Origin: Pseudomonas sp. ML96
Lineage (GTDB): Bacteria > Pseudomonadota > Gammaproteobacteria > Pseudomonadales > Pseudomonadaceae
DNA: 64,000 nucleotides
Assembly: GCF_000761545.1 (NCBI RefSeq)
Contig: NZ_JPMY01000010.1
Location: 248,001-312,000, forward strand
Reading direction: 5' to 3'
Made by a program: the position numbers and the translations under genes. Of this stretch, positions 21,033 to 32,124 are shown piece after piece (the first letter of the stretch is position 1; each line of letters opens with the position of its first letter). The notes beneath the pieces are model-generated. The model was not told the origin of the DNA, made no database searches, and was given only the letters and a program-made list of their open reading frames with translations.

Positions 21033-22933
21033 CAGATCTCTACTTGGGTACCCAGTTCTATCACCCGATTAACCGGCAGCTGGAAGTAGCTCATGCTGCT
21101 GTTGGCGTTCTTCTGCAGGAAGGCGAACAGGCGCTCGCGCCAAGGTGCCATGCCGAAGCGCTTGGTCGGGATCACCGTCTCGCGGCTGAGGAAGTAGGTG
21201 GTGCGCATCGGCGAGAAGTCCAGGCCCTCGGCGTTGCACAGGCTCAGCGCCTGCGGCACGTTGGGCTCCTCCATGAAGCCGAAGTGCAGCAGCACGCGGT
21301 AGAAGCCGTCGCCATAGCTGGTCACCTCGATGCGCTCACGCACCGCTACCCGCGGGCTGTCCTCGCTGAGCACGGTGAGCAGCACCACCTGCTCGTGCAG
21401 CACCTGGTTATGCAGCAGATTGTGCAGCAGCGCGTGGGGCACGGCGTCCGGCCGCGCACTGAGGAAGATGGCGGTGCCGCCGACGCGGTGCGGCGGCTGG
21501 ATACGGATGCTGTCGAGGAAGGCCGGCAGCGGCAGCGCCGTTTCGTCCAGGCGGGCGAAGAGCATCTGCTTGCCGCGCTTCCAGGTAGTCATCAGCAGGA
21601 ACAGGGCGATGCCGGCCACCACCGGGAAGGCGCCACCCTGGAAGATCTTCGGCACGTTGGCGCTGAAGAACAGGCTGTCGACCAGGAGGAAGCCGAGCAG
21701 TACCGGGATCGCCAGCCAGCGCGGCGTGCGCCACAGCAGAAGCACCACGGCGGCGACCAGCAGGGTATCGATCAGCATGGTGGTGGTCACCGCCACGCCG
21801 TAGGCGGCGGCCAGCGCGCCGGAGGAGCCGAAGCCGATCACCAGCAGCACCACGGCGACCATCAGCGCCCAGTTGACCAGGCCGATATAGATCTGCCCCT
21901 GGGCCGCGCTGGAGGTGTGCTGCACCTGCATGCGCGGGATGTAGCCGAGCTGCATGGCCTGCTGGCTGAGGGAGAAGGCGCCGGAGATCACCGCCTGCGA
22001 GGCGATGATGGTGGCCAGGGTGGCCAGGCCGATCATCGGCAACAGCGCCCAGGACGGCGCCAGTAGGTAGAAGGGGTTGCGCGCCGCCGCGGGGTTCTCC
22101 AGCAAGAGAGCGCCCTGGCCGAAGTAGTTGAGCACCAGGCCCGGCAGCACCAGGGCGAACCAGGCGCGGGCGATGGGCTTGCGCCCGAAGTGACCCATGT
22201 CGGCGTACAGCGCCTCGGCGCCGGTCAGCGCCAGCACCACCGCGCCGAGGATGGTCACGCCCACGCCCGGGTGATCGATGAAGAAGCGCACCGCCCACCA
22301 GGGATTGAGCGCCTGCAGCACCTCGGGGCGCTGGATGATGCCGTGGATGCCGAGCACGCCGAGCACGACGAACCACAGCACCATCACCGGACCGAACAGG
22401 ATGCCGATACGCGCGGTGCCGTGCTTCTGGATCAGGAACAGGCCGATCAGCAGCACCACGGTGACCGGCACCACCCAGTGGCTCAGGCCCGGCAATGCCA
22501 CTTCCAGGCCTTCGACGGCGGAGAGTACCGAGATGGCCGGAGTGATCATGCTATCGCCGTAGAACAGCGCGGTACCGAACAGGCCGAGCAGCACCAGCAC
22601 GCCGCTCAGCCGCGGGTAACCGGCGGTGGCGCGACGGGCAAGCGCGGTGAGCGCCATCACCCCACCCTCGCCGCCGTTGTCGGCGCGCAGGATGAACAGC
22701 ACATACTTGAGCGAGACCACCCAGAGCAGCGACCAGAGGATCAGCGAGAGGATGCCGAACACGCCTTGCGCATCGACCTGCACGCCATAGTGGCCGGCGA
22801 AGACTTCCTTGAGGGTGTACAGCGGACTAGTGCCGATATCGCCGTAGACCACGCCGATGGCGGCCACCAACAGGCCGAACGACGACGAAGAGCCATGGGC
22901 CTCGCCGCCCAGCTCCGCAACCTTGGAACTCAA
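21032..22933 (-). CDS. kup: Low-affinity potassium uptake protein Kup
   Basis: Kup (633 aa) is a constitutive inner-membrane K+/H+ symporter. The family signature [19 protein letters not shown] follows a short hydrophilic N-terminus. About 12 membrane segments and a cytoplasmic C-terminal domain are present. The best start is a TTG at 22933 ([10 protein letters not shown]), preceded six bases away by GAGGTG; a GTG nine bases further upstream is possible but lacks such a site. The longer open frame is not supported. The stop codon lies inside the terminal arm of hairpin copy B. Confidence 0.93.
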   Translation of the reverse strand: MSSKVAELGGEAHGSSSSFGLLVAAIGVVYGDIGTSPLYTLKEVFAGHYGVQVDAQGVFGILSLILWSLLWVVSLKYVLFILRADNGGEGGVMALTALARRATAGYPRLSGVLVLLGLFGTALFYGDSMITPAISVLSAVEGLEVALPGLSHWVVPVTVVLLIGLFLIQKHGTARIGILFGPVMVLWFVVLGVLGIHGIIQRPEVLQALNPWWAVRFFIDHPGVGVTILGAVVLALTGAEALYADMGHFGRKPIARAWFALVLPGLVLNYFGQGALLLENPAAARNPFYLLAPSWALLPMIGLATLATIIASQAVISGAFSLSQQAMQLGYIPRMQVQHTSSAAQGQIYIGLVNWALMVAVVLLVIGFGSSGALAAAYGVAVTTTMLIDTLLVAAVVLLLWRTPRWLAIPVLLGFLLVDSLFFSANVPKIFQGGAFPVVAGIALFLLMTTWKRGKQMLFARLDETALPLPAFLDSIRIQPPHRVGGTAIFLSARPDAVPHALLHNLLHNQVLHEQVVLLTVLSEDSPRVAVRERIEVTSYGDGFYRVLLHFGFMEEPNVPQALSLCNAEGLDFSPMRTTYFLSRETVIPTKRFGMAPWRERLFAFLQKNANSSMSYFQLPVNRVIELGTQVEI

Positions 22934-23090
22934 TCCAGACACCTCGACAGAGAAGCGCGGCAAGGCCACGCGAGAGACCGATCGGCGCAGCGCCGGGCCA
23001 ACCGGCCAGCGCAACACACCTGGCCGTCAATTCTCGCGTGCCGCGCCCTGCCCGGCCGTTAAGAATGCGTAAAGAATGCGGAAGTGGTTT

Positions 23091-23618
23091 TTACAACAGC
23101 GATTGCTGCGGCGAGGGACCGAGCACGCCCTCCAGCTCCAGCAGCGCCTGCTTGCGATGCAGGCCGCCGGCGTAGCCGGTGAGCTTGCCGTCGGCGCCGA
23201 TGATGCGGTGGCAAGGCACGATGATGGCGATGGGATTGACCGCATTGGCGCGGCCCACGGCGCGCGCCGAGGTCTTGCGCTCCAGCTTCAGGGCCAGGGC
23301 GCCGTAGGTCAGGGTGGTGCCGTAGGGCACCTGGCGCAGGTGCTTCCAGGCCTCGTGCAGGAAGGCGTTGCCCAGCGGTGCCAGCGGCAGGTCGAAGACC
23401 TTGCGCTGGCCGGCGAAGTACTCCTCCAGCTGACGTGCCACCGCAGCCACCAGCGTGGCATCGCGCTGCAGCAGGTAGCCGCGCCAGATTAGCGGCTCAT
23501 GCACCTCGTCATCGAGAAACTCCAGGCGCTGCAGGGCACCCTGGGCATCCACCAGGGCGATCATCACACCCAGCGGGGTGTCGATCAGGTCGCCACGGAC
23601 CGGCGTCGGTGCAGTCAT
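23091..23618 (-). CDS. ogt: Methylated-DNA--protein-cysteine methyltransferase
   Basis: This 175-aa suicide DNA repair enzyme transfers alkyl groups from O6-alkylguanine or O4-alkylthymine to its own cysteine. The active-site motif is PCHRIIG with Cys136, and the DNA-binding helix region YGTTLTYGALALKL and SARAVGRANAVNP are present. There is no N-terminal Ada regulatory domain, so this is an Ogt-type enzyme. The start MTAPTPVRG is supported by AAGGAG about five bases upstream. It is a single gene between kup and a divergent chemoreceptor. Confidence 0.92.
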   Translation of the reverse strand: MTAPTPVRGDLIDTPLGVMIALVDAQGALQRLEFLDDEVHEPLIWRGYLLQRDATLVAAVARQLEEYFAGQRKVFDLPLAPLGNAFLHEAWKHLRQVPYGTTLTYGALALKLERKTSARAVGRANAVNPIAIIVPCHRIIGADGKLTGYAGGLHRKQALLELEGVLGPSPQQSLL

Positions 23619-23791
23619 GAAGCTCTCCTTGAATCCGGCCACCGACTATCGCGCCGCCGACGCGCGCGATCAAGGCATGCCTGGCGAGAACCTTTCTGCG
23701 GACTTCGGTCACAGAACCGACATACGGTCTTAACCGTTGCGCTTGCCGGGTCGACTTGTATCGGCATACCCGTCGTTTCAGGAAGACCTCC

Positions 23792-25717
23792 ATGACCCGC
23801 TGGCTCGCCAACCTCAACGTCAGTCGCAAACTCACCCTGGGCTTCGCCCTGGTGCTGCTGCTGACCACCCTGATCACCCTTATCAGCTGGATCAGCGCCG
23901 ACAAGATCATCGCGCGCAGCACCAAGCTCAGCGAGATCGCCGAGCTCAACTTGCTGACCAAGGAACTGCGCATCGCCCGCCTGAGCTACCAGGCCGACCG
24001 CGATCAGGAGAGCCGCGATGAGGCCCTCGCCGCGCTGCGCAAGCTGCAGGAACAACAGCAGGATCTGGGCCGCCAGCTCAGCGATCCGTACGACCTGGAC
24101 CTGCTGCGCCAGCAGAGCGAGCACGCCGCCCGCTACCAGCGTCTGTTCGAACAACTGGTGAGTACGGTGGACAACCGCGCCGCCGCGCACCGCGACCTGA
24201 CCGCCCGTGCCGAGCGCATCGGCCAGGGCCTCGACCAGTTGATGGACCAGCTGACCCAGGGCAGCGGCGAGATTCTCGAAGAACAGCGCCTGCCGCTGCT
24301 GCGCGAGATCAGCGCCGCCTCGCTGCAGGTGCAGGCCGCCCGCCGCCTGGTGCTGAGCTACATCGGCCGCGAAGACAGCCAGGCCGAAGCCGCTGCGAGC
24401 AAGGCGGTGGCCGATGTCGAAGCGCAACTGAGCCAGCACCAGCAGAGCATGCCGGCCGGCTTCCAGGACGAGCTGAGCATGTCCGTCGAGGAGATCAAGA
24501 ACTATTCGGCCAGCCTGCAGCAGTTCACCCGCGAGCTGAACTCCAGCCTCGACCTGCGCAAGCAGATGGTCGAAATCGGCAACCAGCTGGAATCGCTCAG
24601 CGGCCAGCTGAGCAGCAGCCAGATGAACAAGCGCAGCAAGGAAACCGCCAGCAGCCGCACGCTGATGATCGGCGCCGCGCTGTTCGCCCTGCTGCTGGGT
24701 AGCGCCGCCGCCGTCGTCATCACCCGCCTGATCGTGCAGCCGCTGCGCGCCACCCTGAGCGCCGCCGAACGCATCGCCGCCGGCGATCTCAGCCAGGACC
24801 TGCGCGTCAACCGCGCGGACGAACTCGGCCAGCTGCAGCGCAGCATGCAGGACATGACCCTGAGCCTGCGCGAGCTGATCGGCCATATCCGCGACAGCGT
24901 CACGCAGATCGCCAGCGCCGCCGAGGAACTGTCCGCGGTCACCGAGCAGACCAGCGCCGGGGTCACCAGCCAGAAGGACGAGACCGACCAGGTCGCCACC
25001 GCGATGAACGAGATGACCGCCACCGTGCAGGAAGTCGCGCGCAACGCCGAGCAGGCCTCGCACGCGGCCAACGACGCCGACCGCCAGGCCAAGGAGGGCG
25101 AGAGCGCGGTCAACGATGCGGTGCAGCAGATGGACCGCCTGGCCGGCGAGGTGCAGCGCTCCAGTGCGGCGGTCAACCAGCTGCGCGACGAGAGCGACAA
25201 GATCGGCAGCGTGCTCGACGTGATCAAGGCGGTGGCCGAGCAGACCAACCTGCTGGCGCTCAACGCCGCCATCGAAGCCGCACGCGCCGGTGAAGCCGGG
25301 CGCGGCTTCGCCGTGGTCGCCGACGAGGTGCGCGGCCTGGCTCAGCGTACGCAGAAATCCACCGAGGAAATCGAGGCGCTGATCGGCAGCCTGCAGCAGG
25401 GCAGCCAGCAGGCTGCCGGGCTGATGGACAGCAGCCGCTCGCTGACCGAGGCCACGGTCGACCTGACCCGCCGTGCCGGCAGCCGCCTGGGCGAGATCGC
25501 CGACGCGGTCTCGGCCATCCAGGCGATGAACCAGCAGATCGCCGCAGCCGCCGAGGAGCAGACTGCGGTGGCCGAGGAGATCAACCGCAGCGTGATCAAC
25601 GTGCGCGATATCTCCGAGCAGACCGCCTCCGCCAGCGAGGAGACCGCCGCCTCGAGCATCGAGCTGGCGCGCCTGGGCAACGACCTGCAGATCCTGGTCA
25701 GCCGCTTCCGCACCTGA
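23792..25717 (+). CDS. Methyl-accepting chemotaxis protein
   Basis: This 641-aa chemoreceptor has TM1 at about residues 15-35 ([19 protein letters not shown]). A helical periplasmic sensor of about 250 residues follows, rich in Q, E and R and lacking Cache motifs; a helical-bundle (HBM or PilJ-like) sensor is likely. TM2 is near 289-312, followed by HAMP and the signalling domain. The kinase-contact tip [32 protein letters not shown] is intact. It ends LVSRFRT, with no CheR-binding pentapeptide. The ligand is unknown. Helical-bundle sensors in Pseudomonas often detect organic acids, but that is only inference here. Confidence 0.92.
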   Translation: MTRWLANLNVSRKLTLGFALVLLLTTLITLISWISADKIIARSTKLSEIAELNLLTKELRIARLSYQADRDQESRDEALAALRKLQEQQQDLGRQLSDPYDLDLLRQQSEHAARYQRLFEQLVSTVDNRAAAHRDLTARAERIGQGLDQLMDQLTQGSGEILEEQRLPLLREISAASLQVQAARRLVLSYIGREDSQAEAAASKAVADVEAQLSQHQQSMPAGFQDELSMSVEEIKNYSASLQQFTRELNSSLDLRKQMVEIGNQLESLSGQLSSSQMNKRSKETASSRTLMIGAALFALLLGSAAAVVITRLIVQPLRATLSAAERIAAGDLSQDLRVNRADELGQLQRSMQDMTLSLRELIGHIRDSVTQIASAAEELSAVTEQTSAGVTSQKDETDQVATAMNEMTATVQEVARNAEQASHAANDADRQAKEGESAVNDAVQQMDRLAGEVQRSSAAVNQLRDESDKIGSVLDVIKAVAEQTNLLALNAAIEAARAGEAGRGFAVVADEVRGLAQRTQKSTEEIEALIGSLQQGSQQAAGLMDSSRSLTEATVDLTRRAGSRLGEIADAVSAIQAMNQQIAAAAEEQTAVAEEINRSVINVRDISEQTASASEETAASSIELARLGNDLQILVSRFRT

Positions 25718-25787
25718 ACGCACGCGGGCTGAACGCGGCACGGGGGCGGCCTGTCCCAATCCGAAACGTCTCGCTTCGGAGGTTGCC

Positions 25788-27530
25788 GTGTTCGCCCGTG
25801 CCGGCCTGCTCACCCTGCTCTTCAGCGCGCCCCTCGCCCACGCCGAGGAGGCGCTGCGCATCGTGCAGCTGCAGCGCTGCGGCGCCGCTTTCGACGCCGC
25901 GCCGCAGTACTGCCTGCGTGCCAGCGGCCTGCAACCCGGCGAGCTGCGCGTGCACCTGGGCCAGACCCAGCTGGACGCCGCCAGCATCCAGCGCGACCGG
26001 CAAAACCTGCGCCTGACGCCACCAGCCGGGCCCAGCGCGCCGCTGTGGCTGCAGCAGGGCGAGCGGCGCAGCAACCCGGTGTGGCTGTCGCGCGGCAGCA
26101 GCCAAGTGGTGGCGGCCGGCCCGGACGAGGTGGCGAAGAACATGGACGGCCTGACCACCTACCTGGACCTGGTCAGCCTGCTGATCGAGGAGAAACACGA
26201 CGGGCGCCAGGAAGCCGATCGCCTGGCCAAGCGCTACGGCGCCAAGGTGGTCGGCGCCATCCCGCCACTGAACGTCTACCAGCTGCGCCTGCCGGCCAAG
26301 AACCTGATCGAGCGTGATGCGCTGATCCTGCGCCTGGGCAGCGAGGCCAGCGTGGACGCGGTAATAGTCGAGGAGTCGGCGCCGGAGAAAGGCGAGGAAA
26401 GCGAGCGCAGCCAGGTGCCGCAGCAGCCCAGCGACGACGAGTGGGCGGCCAACCGCTTCGCCGACGCGGTGAACTACTACCAGCGGCGCATTCCCGCCAA
26501 ACAGGCGCCAATCGAGACCAAGCCCGTGCGTATCGGCGTGATCGAGCGCAACGTAGATTTCGACGCGCCGGACTTCGCCGACCATCTTGGCGGCTGCACG
26601 CCGGACAAGCGCACCTGCCTCTACGCCCGCGACTCGGACAAGCCCGACAACCACGGCAGCAGCGTGGCCGGCATCCTCGCCGCGCACCCGGCGCGCGGCG
26701 GCAACAGTGGTTTCCTGCAGGCACTGGACGGCGCCGGGCCGGGCTTCGAGGTGATCGTCGAGCGCAACTCCGATGCCGGCATCACCGCCAACGTCGCCGC
26801 CTCGGTCAATCTGGTCGAGGACGGCGTGCGGGTGCTCAACTGGAGCTGGGGCATTCATCGGGTCGGGGCGAAGAACGTCGAGGGCGACGAGGTCGACTCG
26901 CTGATCCGCTCGGGCCTGGCCATGAGCGGCTACGAGGAGCTGCTGGAAGAGTTCTTCCTCTGGCTGCGCCGCGAGCACCCGGACGTGGTGGTGATCAACT
27001 CGGCCGGCAATGGCGCAGCCTTCTCCGGTACCGACGAGTATCGCCTGCCCTCCTCCTTCATCACCGATCAATTGCTCGTCGTCGGCGGGCACCAGCGCAG
27101 CCAGAAGGCCGGCGTGGCGGTGGACGATCCGGCCTACGTGATCAAGCGCAGCTCGTCGAACATCGACATGCGCGTGGATATCACCGCCTCGGCCTGTACC
27201 CGCGCCTCGACCCTGCGCGAGGGCGAGCGCGGCGAGGTGCACTGCGGCACGTCCTACGCCACACCGATGGTCGCCGGGGTGGTGGCGGCCATGCTGTCGA
27301 TCAATCCCGAACTGCAGCCGGACCAGTTGCGCATGCTGCTGCGGCGCAGCGCCATGACCATCGGCGGCGACTACGACTTCGAGCCAATGGACGCCGAGGA
27401 CCTGACCGCGCCGATCCTGCCTTCCGAGCGCAACTATCAGCTGGACGACAAGGACGTCGGCCGCTCCGCACGGCTGGACATGCAGAAGGCCCTGGACCTG
27501 GCCGTGCAGAGTCGCGATCGGGTGCGCTGA
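25788..27530 (+). CDS. Secreted subtilase-like (S8) protein with Glu at the catalytic Asp position
   Basis: This 580-aa protein has the signal peptide MFARAGLLTLLFSAPLAHA. A propeptide-like region of about 200 residues precedes an S8-type domain. His289 (DNHGSSVAG), the oxyanion Asn408 (NSAGNG) and Ser489 (GTSYATPMVAGVV) are all present. The segment matching VIDTG reads VIERN, so the expected catalytic Asp is Glu253. The start is GTG with TCGGAGG seven bases upstream. It may be an active but altered protease or a pseudoenzyme. It directly follows the chemoreceptor gene; no partner is obvious. Confidence 0.85.
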   Translation: MFARAGLLTLLFSAPLAHAEEALRIVQLQRCGAAFDAAPQYCLRASGLQPGELRVHLGQTQLDAASIQRDRQNLRLTPPAGPSAPLWLQQGERRSNPVWLSRGSSQVVAAGPDEVAKNMDGLTTYLDLVSLLIEEKHDGRQEADRLAKRYGAKVVGAIPPLNVYQLRLPAKNLIERDALILRLGSEASVDAVIVEESAPEKGEESERSQVPQQPSDDEWAANRFADAVNYYQRRIPAKQAPIETKPVRIGVIERNVDFDAPDFADHLGGCTPDKRTCLYARDSDKPDNHGSSVAGILAAHPARGGNSGFLQALDGAGPGFEVIVERNSDAGITANVAASVNLVEDGVRVLNWSWGIHRVGAKNVEGDEVDSLIRSGLAMSGYEELLEEFFLWLRREHPDVVVINSAGNGAAFSGTDEYRLPSSFITDQLLVVGGHQRSQKAGVAVDDPAYVIKRSSSNIDMRVDITASACTRASTLREGERGEVHCGTSYATPMVAGVVAAMLSINPELQPDQLRMLLRRSAMTIGGDYDFEPMDAEDLTAPILPSERNYQLDDKDVGRSARLDMQKALDLAVQSRDRVR

Positions 27531-27534
27531 GGGC

Positions 27535-27564
27535 AAAAAAAAGCCCGCCAGGGGAGTGGCGGGC
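27535..27564 (-). terminator. Terminator for the small minus-strand gene at 27636
   Basis: GCCCGCCA (27543-27550) and TGGCGGGC (27557-27564) form a stem. Eight A (27535-27542) become a U-run on the minus strand. It also lies just after the protease stop on the plus strand, but lacks a T-run in that direction. Confidence 0.8.
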
Positions 27565-27635
27565 ATGGTCGGACGGCATGAGGAGACCGTCCAGGAGAGC
27601 GCCAGTGATGGCGCAGGAGCAATTCGGGCAGAAGA

Positions 27636-27818
27636 TCAGTGCAGGCGAAACTCGCGCTGGCAACGCTGGCTAGCCATGTGGGCCAGGTCACGCGAAACGA
27701 AGGGCCCCTGCTGCGGCACACCATCCACCACTACATACCAGCAGGCGATATGGCCTTCGGCTCGCAGCGGTTGCGGTACGGCACTGCCGACCATGGACAT
27801 GATGTCGATTCGGGGCAT
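27636..27818 (-). CDS. Small conserved-looking protein of unknown function (60 aa)
   Basis: This 60-aa frame starts MPRIDIMSMVGSAVPQPLR and ends SRDLAHMASQRCQREFRLH. The central part ACWYVVVDGVPQQGPFVSRDLA looks like a folded beta-alpha unit. GAGGAG lies eight bases before the ATG, and a well-formed minus-strand terminator lies 72 bases beyond the stop, so it is a complete transcription unit. No signal peptide or known domain is seen. Function is unknown. Confidence 0.72.
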   Translation of the reverse strand: MPRIDIMSMVGSAVPQPLRAEGHIACWYVVVDGVPQQGPFVSRDLAHMASQRCQREFRLH

Positions 27819-27925
27819 CGCGTGATCTCCTCTGAACGTGGGACCACTGTATGCAGCCAGGCGTTCAGGCGGAAATCGCTAGTCTCGATAGTGGGCATGT
27901 GCGCGGCCGATAACGGCCGCCAGGC

Positions 27926-28351
27926 TCACTCGGGCGTAGCGCCGTGGCGTGCGCTGCTGGCCTGGACGATGCGCTGCGCCGGCACGCGCAGCTGGGCGAG
28001 CAGGTACTCGGCGAACTCCGGCGCATAGTCCTGTTTGGCCACGGCGTGAGCCATGCAGCTCAGCCAGGCCTCGGCCTGGGCGTTGCCGATCGGCCACTGC
28101 GCATGGAAGCTGGGGATGCCGATGGAGCCGTACTTCTCGGCAAACAGGCGCGGGCCGCCGAGCCAGCCACTGAGGAAGCAGGTCAGCTTGTCGCGCGCCA
28201 GCTCCAGGTTCTCGGCGTGCATGGCGCGCACCTCGGCGGCCGCGGGCAGCTCGTCCATATGGCGATAGAAGTCGTCGACCAGCCGGCGCAGCCCGTCCAG
28301 GCCGCCCGCGGCCCGATAGGATGCATCGCCCTCACCATAACGCTCGCTCAT
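27926..28351 (-). CDS. Group II truncated haemoglobin
   Basis: This 141-aa haem protein belongs to the trHb2 (YjbI-like) family. It has ERYGEGDASYRAAGGLDGLRRLVDDFYRHM at the N-terminus and CFLSGWLGGPRLFAEKYG in the middle. HAQWPIGNAQAEAWLSCMAHAV carries the expected distal-side residues and the family Trp. Such proteins bind O2 or NO and are linked to oxidative or nitrosative stress; a specific role cannot be told here. It is divergent from the serine dehydratase gene, with 175 bases between the starts. Confidence 0.88.
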   Translation of the reverse strand: MSERYGEGDASYRAAGGLDGLRRLVDDFYRHMDELPAAAEVRAMHAENLELARDKLTCFLSGWLGGPRLFAEKYGSIGIPSFHAQWPIGNAQAEAWLSCMAHAVAKQDYAPEFAEYLLAQLRVPAQRIVQASSARHGATPE

Positions 28352-28526
28352 GTGCCGACCCTCGTGGAAAAGGCCGGCATTCTAGCGCCGCGTCGGCAGG
28401 CGAACATTGCTGCTCGTCAGTACCGCCGTCGCGCAGACGAATCGAGACAACTGTGGGTCGCTTTGCTGACCTTATCGGCCGCGACATCCGGTGTACTCTG
28501 TGACTATCAAGTCACGGGATTCACCT

Positions 28527-29903
<1,377 letters not shown>

Positions 29904-29905
29904 CG

Positions 29906-30298
29906 CTAGCCCTCGCTGCGCTCGCTCGACTCGCGGTCACCCACGTAGCTGCGTCTGAGCGGAAAGGCCGGCAGCCAGGTTTCGCGCCGGCAAGTCCACA
30001 GCTCGTAGGTCGGCTGCAGCTGGTCCGGCGCATCCAGCGCGCCCAGGCTCACCTCTACCTCATCGCCCGTGCGGGCGAACACCTGCGAGCCGCAGCGCGG
30101 GCAGAAATGCCGGCCGGCGTAGCTGTGGGTCTCGCCCTCGATGCTCACCGCATCCTCGGCGAAGATCGCCGAGGCATGGAACAGCGCGCCGTGCTGCTTG
30201 CGGCAGTCCAGGCAATGGCAGATGCCGGTGCGATAGGGCCGCCCCAGCGCCAGCAGCCGCACGGCGCCGCACAGGCAGCCACCCGTGAACCTGTCCAT
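29906..30298 (-). CDS. GFA/CENP-V family zinc-binding protein
   Basis: This 130-aa protein has the GFA (glutathione-dependent formaldehyde-activating enzyme-like) zinc fold. Metal ligands are visible as [21 protein letters not shown] and [10 protein letters not shown], in the usual order. The start [13 protein letters not shown] is preceded by GGAGGAGG on the minus strand. Most members have no proven substrate, and true formaldehyde activation is unlikely to be assignable from homology. It is convergent with sdaA, with only two bases between the stops. Confidence 0.88.
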   Translation of the reverse strand: MDRFTGGCLCGAVRLLALGRPYRTGICHCLDCRKQHGALFHASAIFAEDAVSIEGETHSYAGRHFCPRCGSQVFARTGDEVEVSLGALDAPDQLQPTYELWTCRRETWLPAFPLRRSYVGDRESSERSEG

Positions 30299-30533
30299 AT
30301 CCACCTCCTCCACCGCTAGCTATTACTCATGCTGACCACGTCCGGCCATCTGCATTCACCCAGCAGCAACCCAGGATGAAGCATAGGGCGCCAGGCGAAA
30401 CGGAGAGCGCATGCAAGCGCGACTGATGCGCTCATCGCCCATGGCGACACCGATCCAGGCATGGCCAGGAACAGAAGCTCCAGCACCAATGAGCGCACCC
30501 GTCAGGCGGCAGAATCACGCAAAGAGTTGAAAT

Positions 30534-30546
30534 GCGAATGATTCGC
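30534..30546. promoter_or_regulatory. Fur-box-like palindrome upstream of the FecI-type sigma gene
   Basis: GCGAATGATTCGC is a perfect 6-1-6 palindrome with the GAAT-G-ATTC heart seen in Pseudomonas Fur boxes (for example GAGAATGATTCTC). It lies about 65 bases before the sigma-factor start codon, as expected for iron repression by Fur. It is in the 312-base gap (30299-30610) between the GFA and sigma genes. I see nothing else there except a doubtful 60-codon minus frame. Confidence 0.65.
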
Positions 30547-30610
30547 GAATAATGTGCGCGCTTTCGCCGTGCCCTGCATGGCGCTTACGCCTCTCGCTAC
30601 GGAGCGCGCC

Positions 30611-31126
30611 ATGCCGCCACATGAAGAGTCCTTCGTCCCGCTCGACCTGCTGTACGGCGCGCATCACGGCTGGCTGCAAGGCTGGCTGCGGCGCTCGGTC
30701 GGCTGCTCGCAGCAGGCGGCGGACCTGGCGCAGGACACCTTCGTACGCCTGCTGGTGCGCAACAAGCCGATCAGCGACCAGGCGCCGCGCGCCCTGCTGA
30801 CACGCATCGCCCGTGGCCTGGTGATAGACCACTGGCGACGTAACGCACTGGAGCGAGCATACCTCGAAGCGCTGGCGCAGTTGCCCGAGGCTAGCCATCC
30901 CTCGCCGGAAGTACGCCACGAGGCGCTGCAGTGCCTGGAGCGCATCGCCCAGCTGCTCGACGGCCTCAAGCCCAAGGTGCGCGAGGCCTTCCTGCTGTAT
31001 CAGCTCGGCGGTTTGAACCACGCCGAAGTGGCAGAGCAGCTGGGCGTCTCCAGCCGTACCGTCGAGCGTCATGTGGCCAGCGCCCTGCTGCACTGCTACC
31101 GCGCCTGTTTCGAGGCCACGGCATGA
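30611..31126 (+). CDS. FecI-type ECF sigma factor
   Basis: This 171-aa extracytoplasmic-function sigma factor belongs to the iron-starvation (FecI/FpvI) group. Region 2 is AADLAQDTFVRLLVRN with WRRNALERAYL. Region 4 is LNHAEVAEQLGVSSRTVERHVASALLHCY. The start MPPHEESFVPLDLLY has GGAGCG upstream; a start 15-19 codons earlier is possible. It overlaps fecR by four bases (ATGA), so the two are translationally coupled. It should drive transcription of the TonB receptor downstream when the siderophore is present, under Fur control. Confidence 0.92.
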   Translation: MPPHEESFVPLDLLYGAHHGWLQGWLRRSVGCSQQAADLAQDTFVRLLVRNKPISDQAPRALLTRIARGLVIDHWRRNALERAYLEALAQLPEASHPSPEVRHEALQCLERIAQLLDGLKPKVREAFLLYQLGGLNHAEVAEQLGVSSRTVERHVASALLHCYRACFEATA

Positions 31127-32052
31127 ACCGCGGCGAACGCCTCCCGGCCATTCCCGAGGCCATCGTCCGCGTAGCCATCGACTGGCAGATGCGCCTGCGC
31201 GCGGGTGCCGGCAATCCCGAGTTGCAGCGCCAATGGCAGGATTGGCTACAGCACGACTCACGCCATCAGTTGGCCTGGCAACGCCTGCAGCAGATGGGCG
31301 GATTGTTCCAGCCCGGCCAGCTACCCGCCGCGCAGGCCATTCCCCTGCTGCAATGGGCCGAGGCCGACCTCGGCCGCCGACGTACCCTCAAGCTGCTCGG
31401 CCTCGGTCTGGCCGTCGGTGGCAGCGGCCTGCTGGCCACCCAGGTACCACGTACCTGGCACGCCGACTTCGCCACCCGCACCGGCGAGCGCCGCCAGGTG
31501 GCGCTGCCGGGCGATGCCGAGGCGCTGCTCAATACCGGCAGCTCGCTGGATGTGGTGAATGACGAGCTGCGCCTGCGCGGCGGCGAAGTGTTGGTGCAGG
31601 GCAATGACTGGCGCGCGCGCTGCCGCTTCGCCCACTGCAGCGCGCGCGATGCCAGCGTGCTGCTGCGCGAGCATGACGACTACAGCGAAATCCGCGTGCA
31701 GCGCGGCGAGGCACTGGTCAGCAGCGCCAGCGGCGAGCAGCGCCTGCAGGCAGGCCAGGGCCTGGCCGTCTCGGCCGCAGGCACCCGCGAGTTGGGCAAG
31801 GGCCCGCTCGACCCCTTCGGCTGGACCCGCGGCCTGCTGGTGGTCAACGACATCCGCCTGGCCGACTTCCTCGCCGAAGCCGCGCGCTATCGCCAGGGCT
31901 GGCTGGGCTGCGAGCCGGCGGTGGCCGACCTGCGCCTGTCCGGCGTGTTCCACCTCGACGAGCCCGCGGCGATGCTGACCAACATCAGCTACCTGCTGCC
32001 GGTGAAGGTCGTCGAACGCACCCGCTGGTGGGTGCGCGTGGTGCCGGCCTAG
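31123..32052 (+). CDS. FecR-family anti-sigma/signal-transfer protein
   Basis: This 309-aa inner-membrane regulator receives a signal from the siderophore receptor and controls the preceding sigma factor. The cytoplasmic N-terminal domain includes WQDWLQHDSRHQLAWQRLQQM. One membrane segment lies near residues 85-107 (LKLLGLGLAVGGSGLLATQ). The periplasmic FecR domain has TRTGERRQVALPGDAEALLNTGS. The C-terminal part with GVFHLDEPAAML is the region that contacts the receptor's signalling domain. It overlaps the sigma gene and sits 72 bases before the receptor gene. Confidence 0.92.
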   Translation: MNRGERLPAIPEAIVRVAIDWQMRLRAGAGNPELQRQWQDWLQHDSRHQLAWQRLQQMGGLFQPGQLPAAQAIPLLQWAEADLGRRRTLKLLGLGLAVGGSGLLATQVPRTWHADFATRTGERRQVALPGDAEALLNTGSSLDVVNDELRLRGGEVLVQGNDWRARCRFAHCSARDASVLLREHDDYSEIRVQRGEALVSSASGEQRLQAGQGLAVSAAGTRELGKGPLDPFGWTRGLLVVNDIRLADFLAEAARYRQGWLGCEPAVADLRLSGVFHLDEPAAMLTNISYLLPVKVVERTRWWVRVVPA

Positions 32053-32124
32053 GGCGAATCGCCGATCGCGAATTTTTTTGTCGGACTTTTCCACCTCATC
32101 CGGTTTGAGGGGATCACTCCCTCA

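Noticed and set aside
30316-30498. Minus-strand frame of 60 codons before the sigma-factor gene
   Set aside because: It has no ribosome binding site and no recognisable domain, and overlaps the expected regulatory region.
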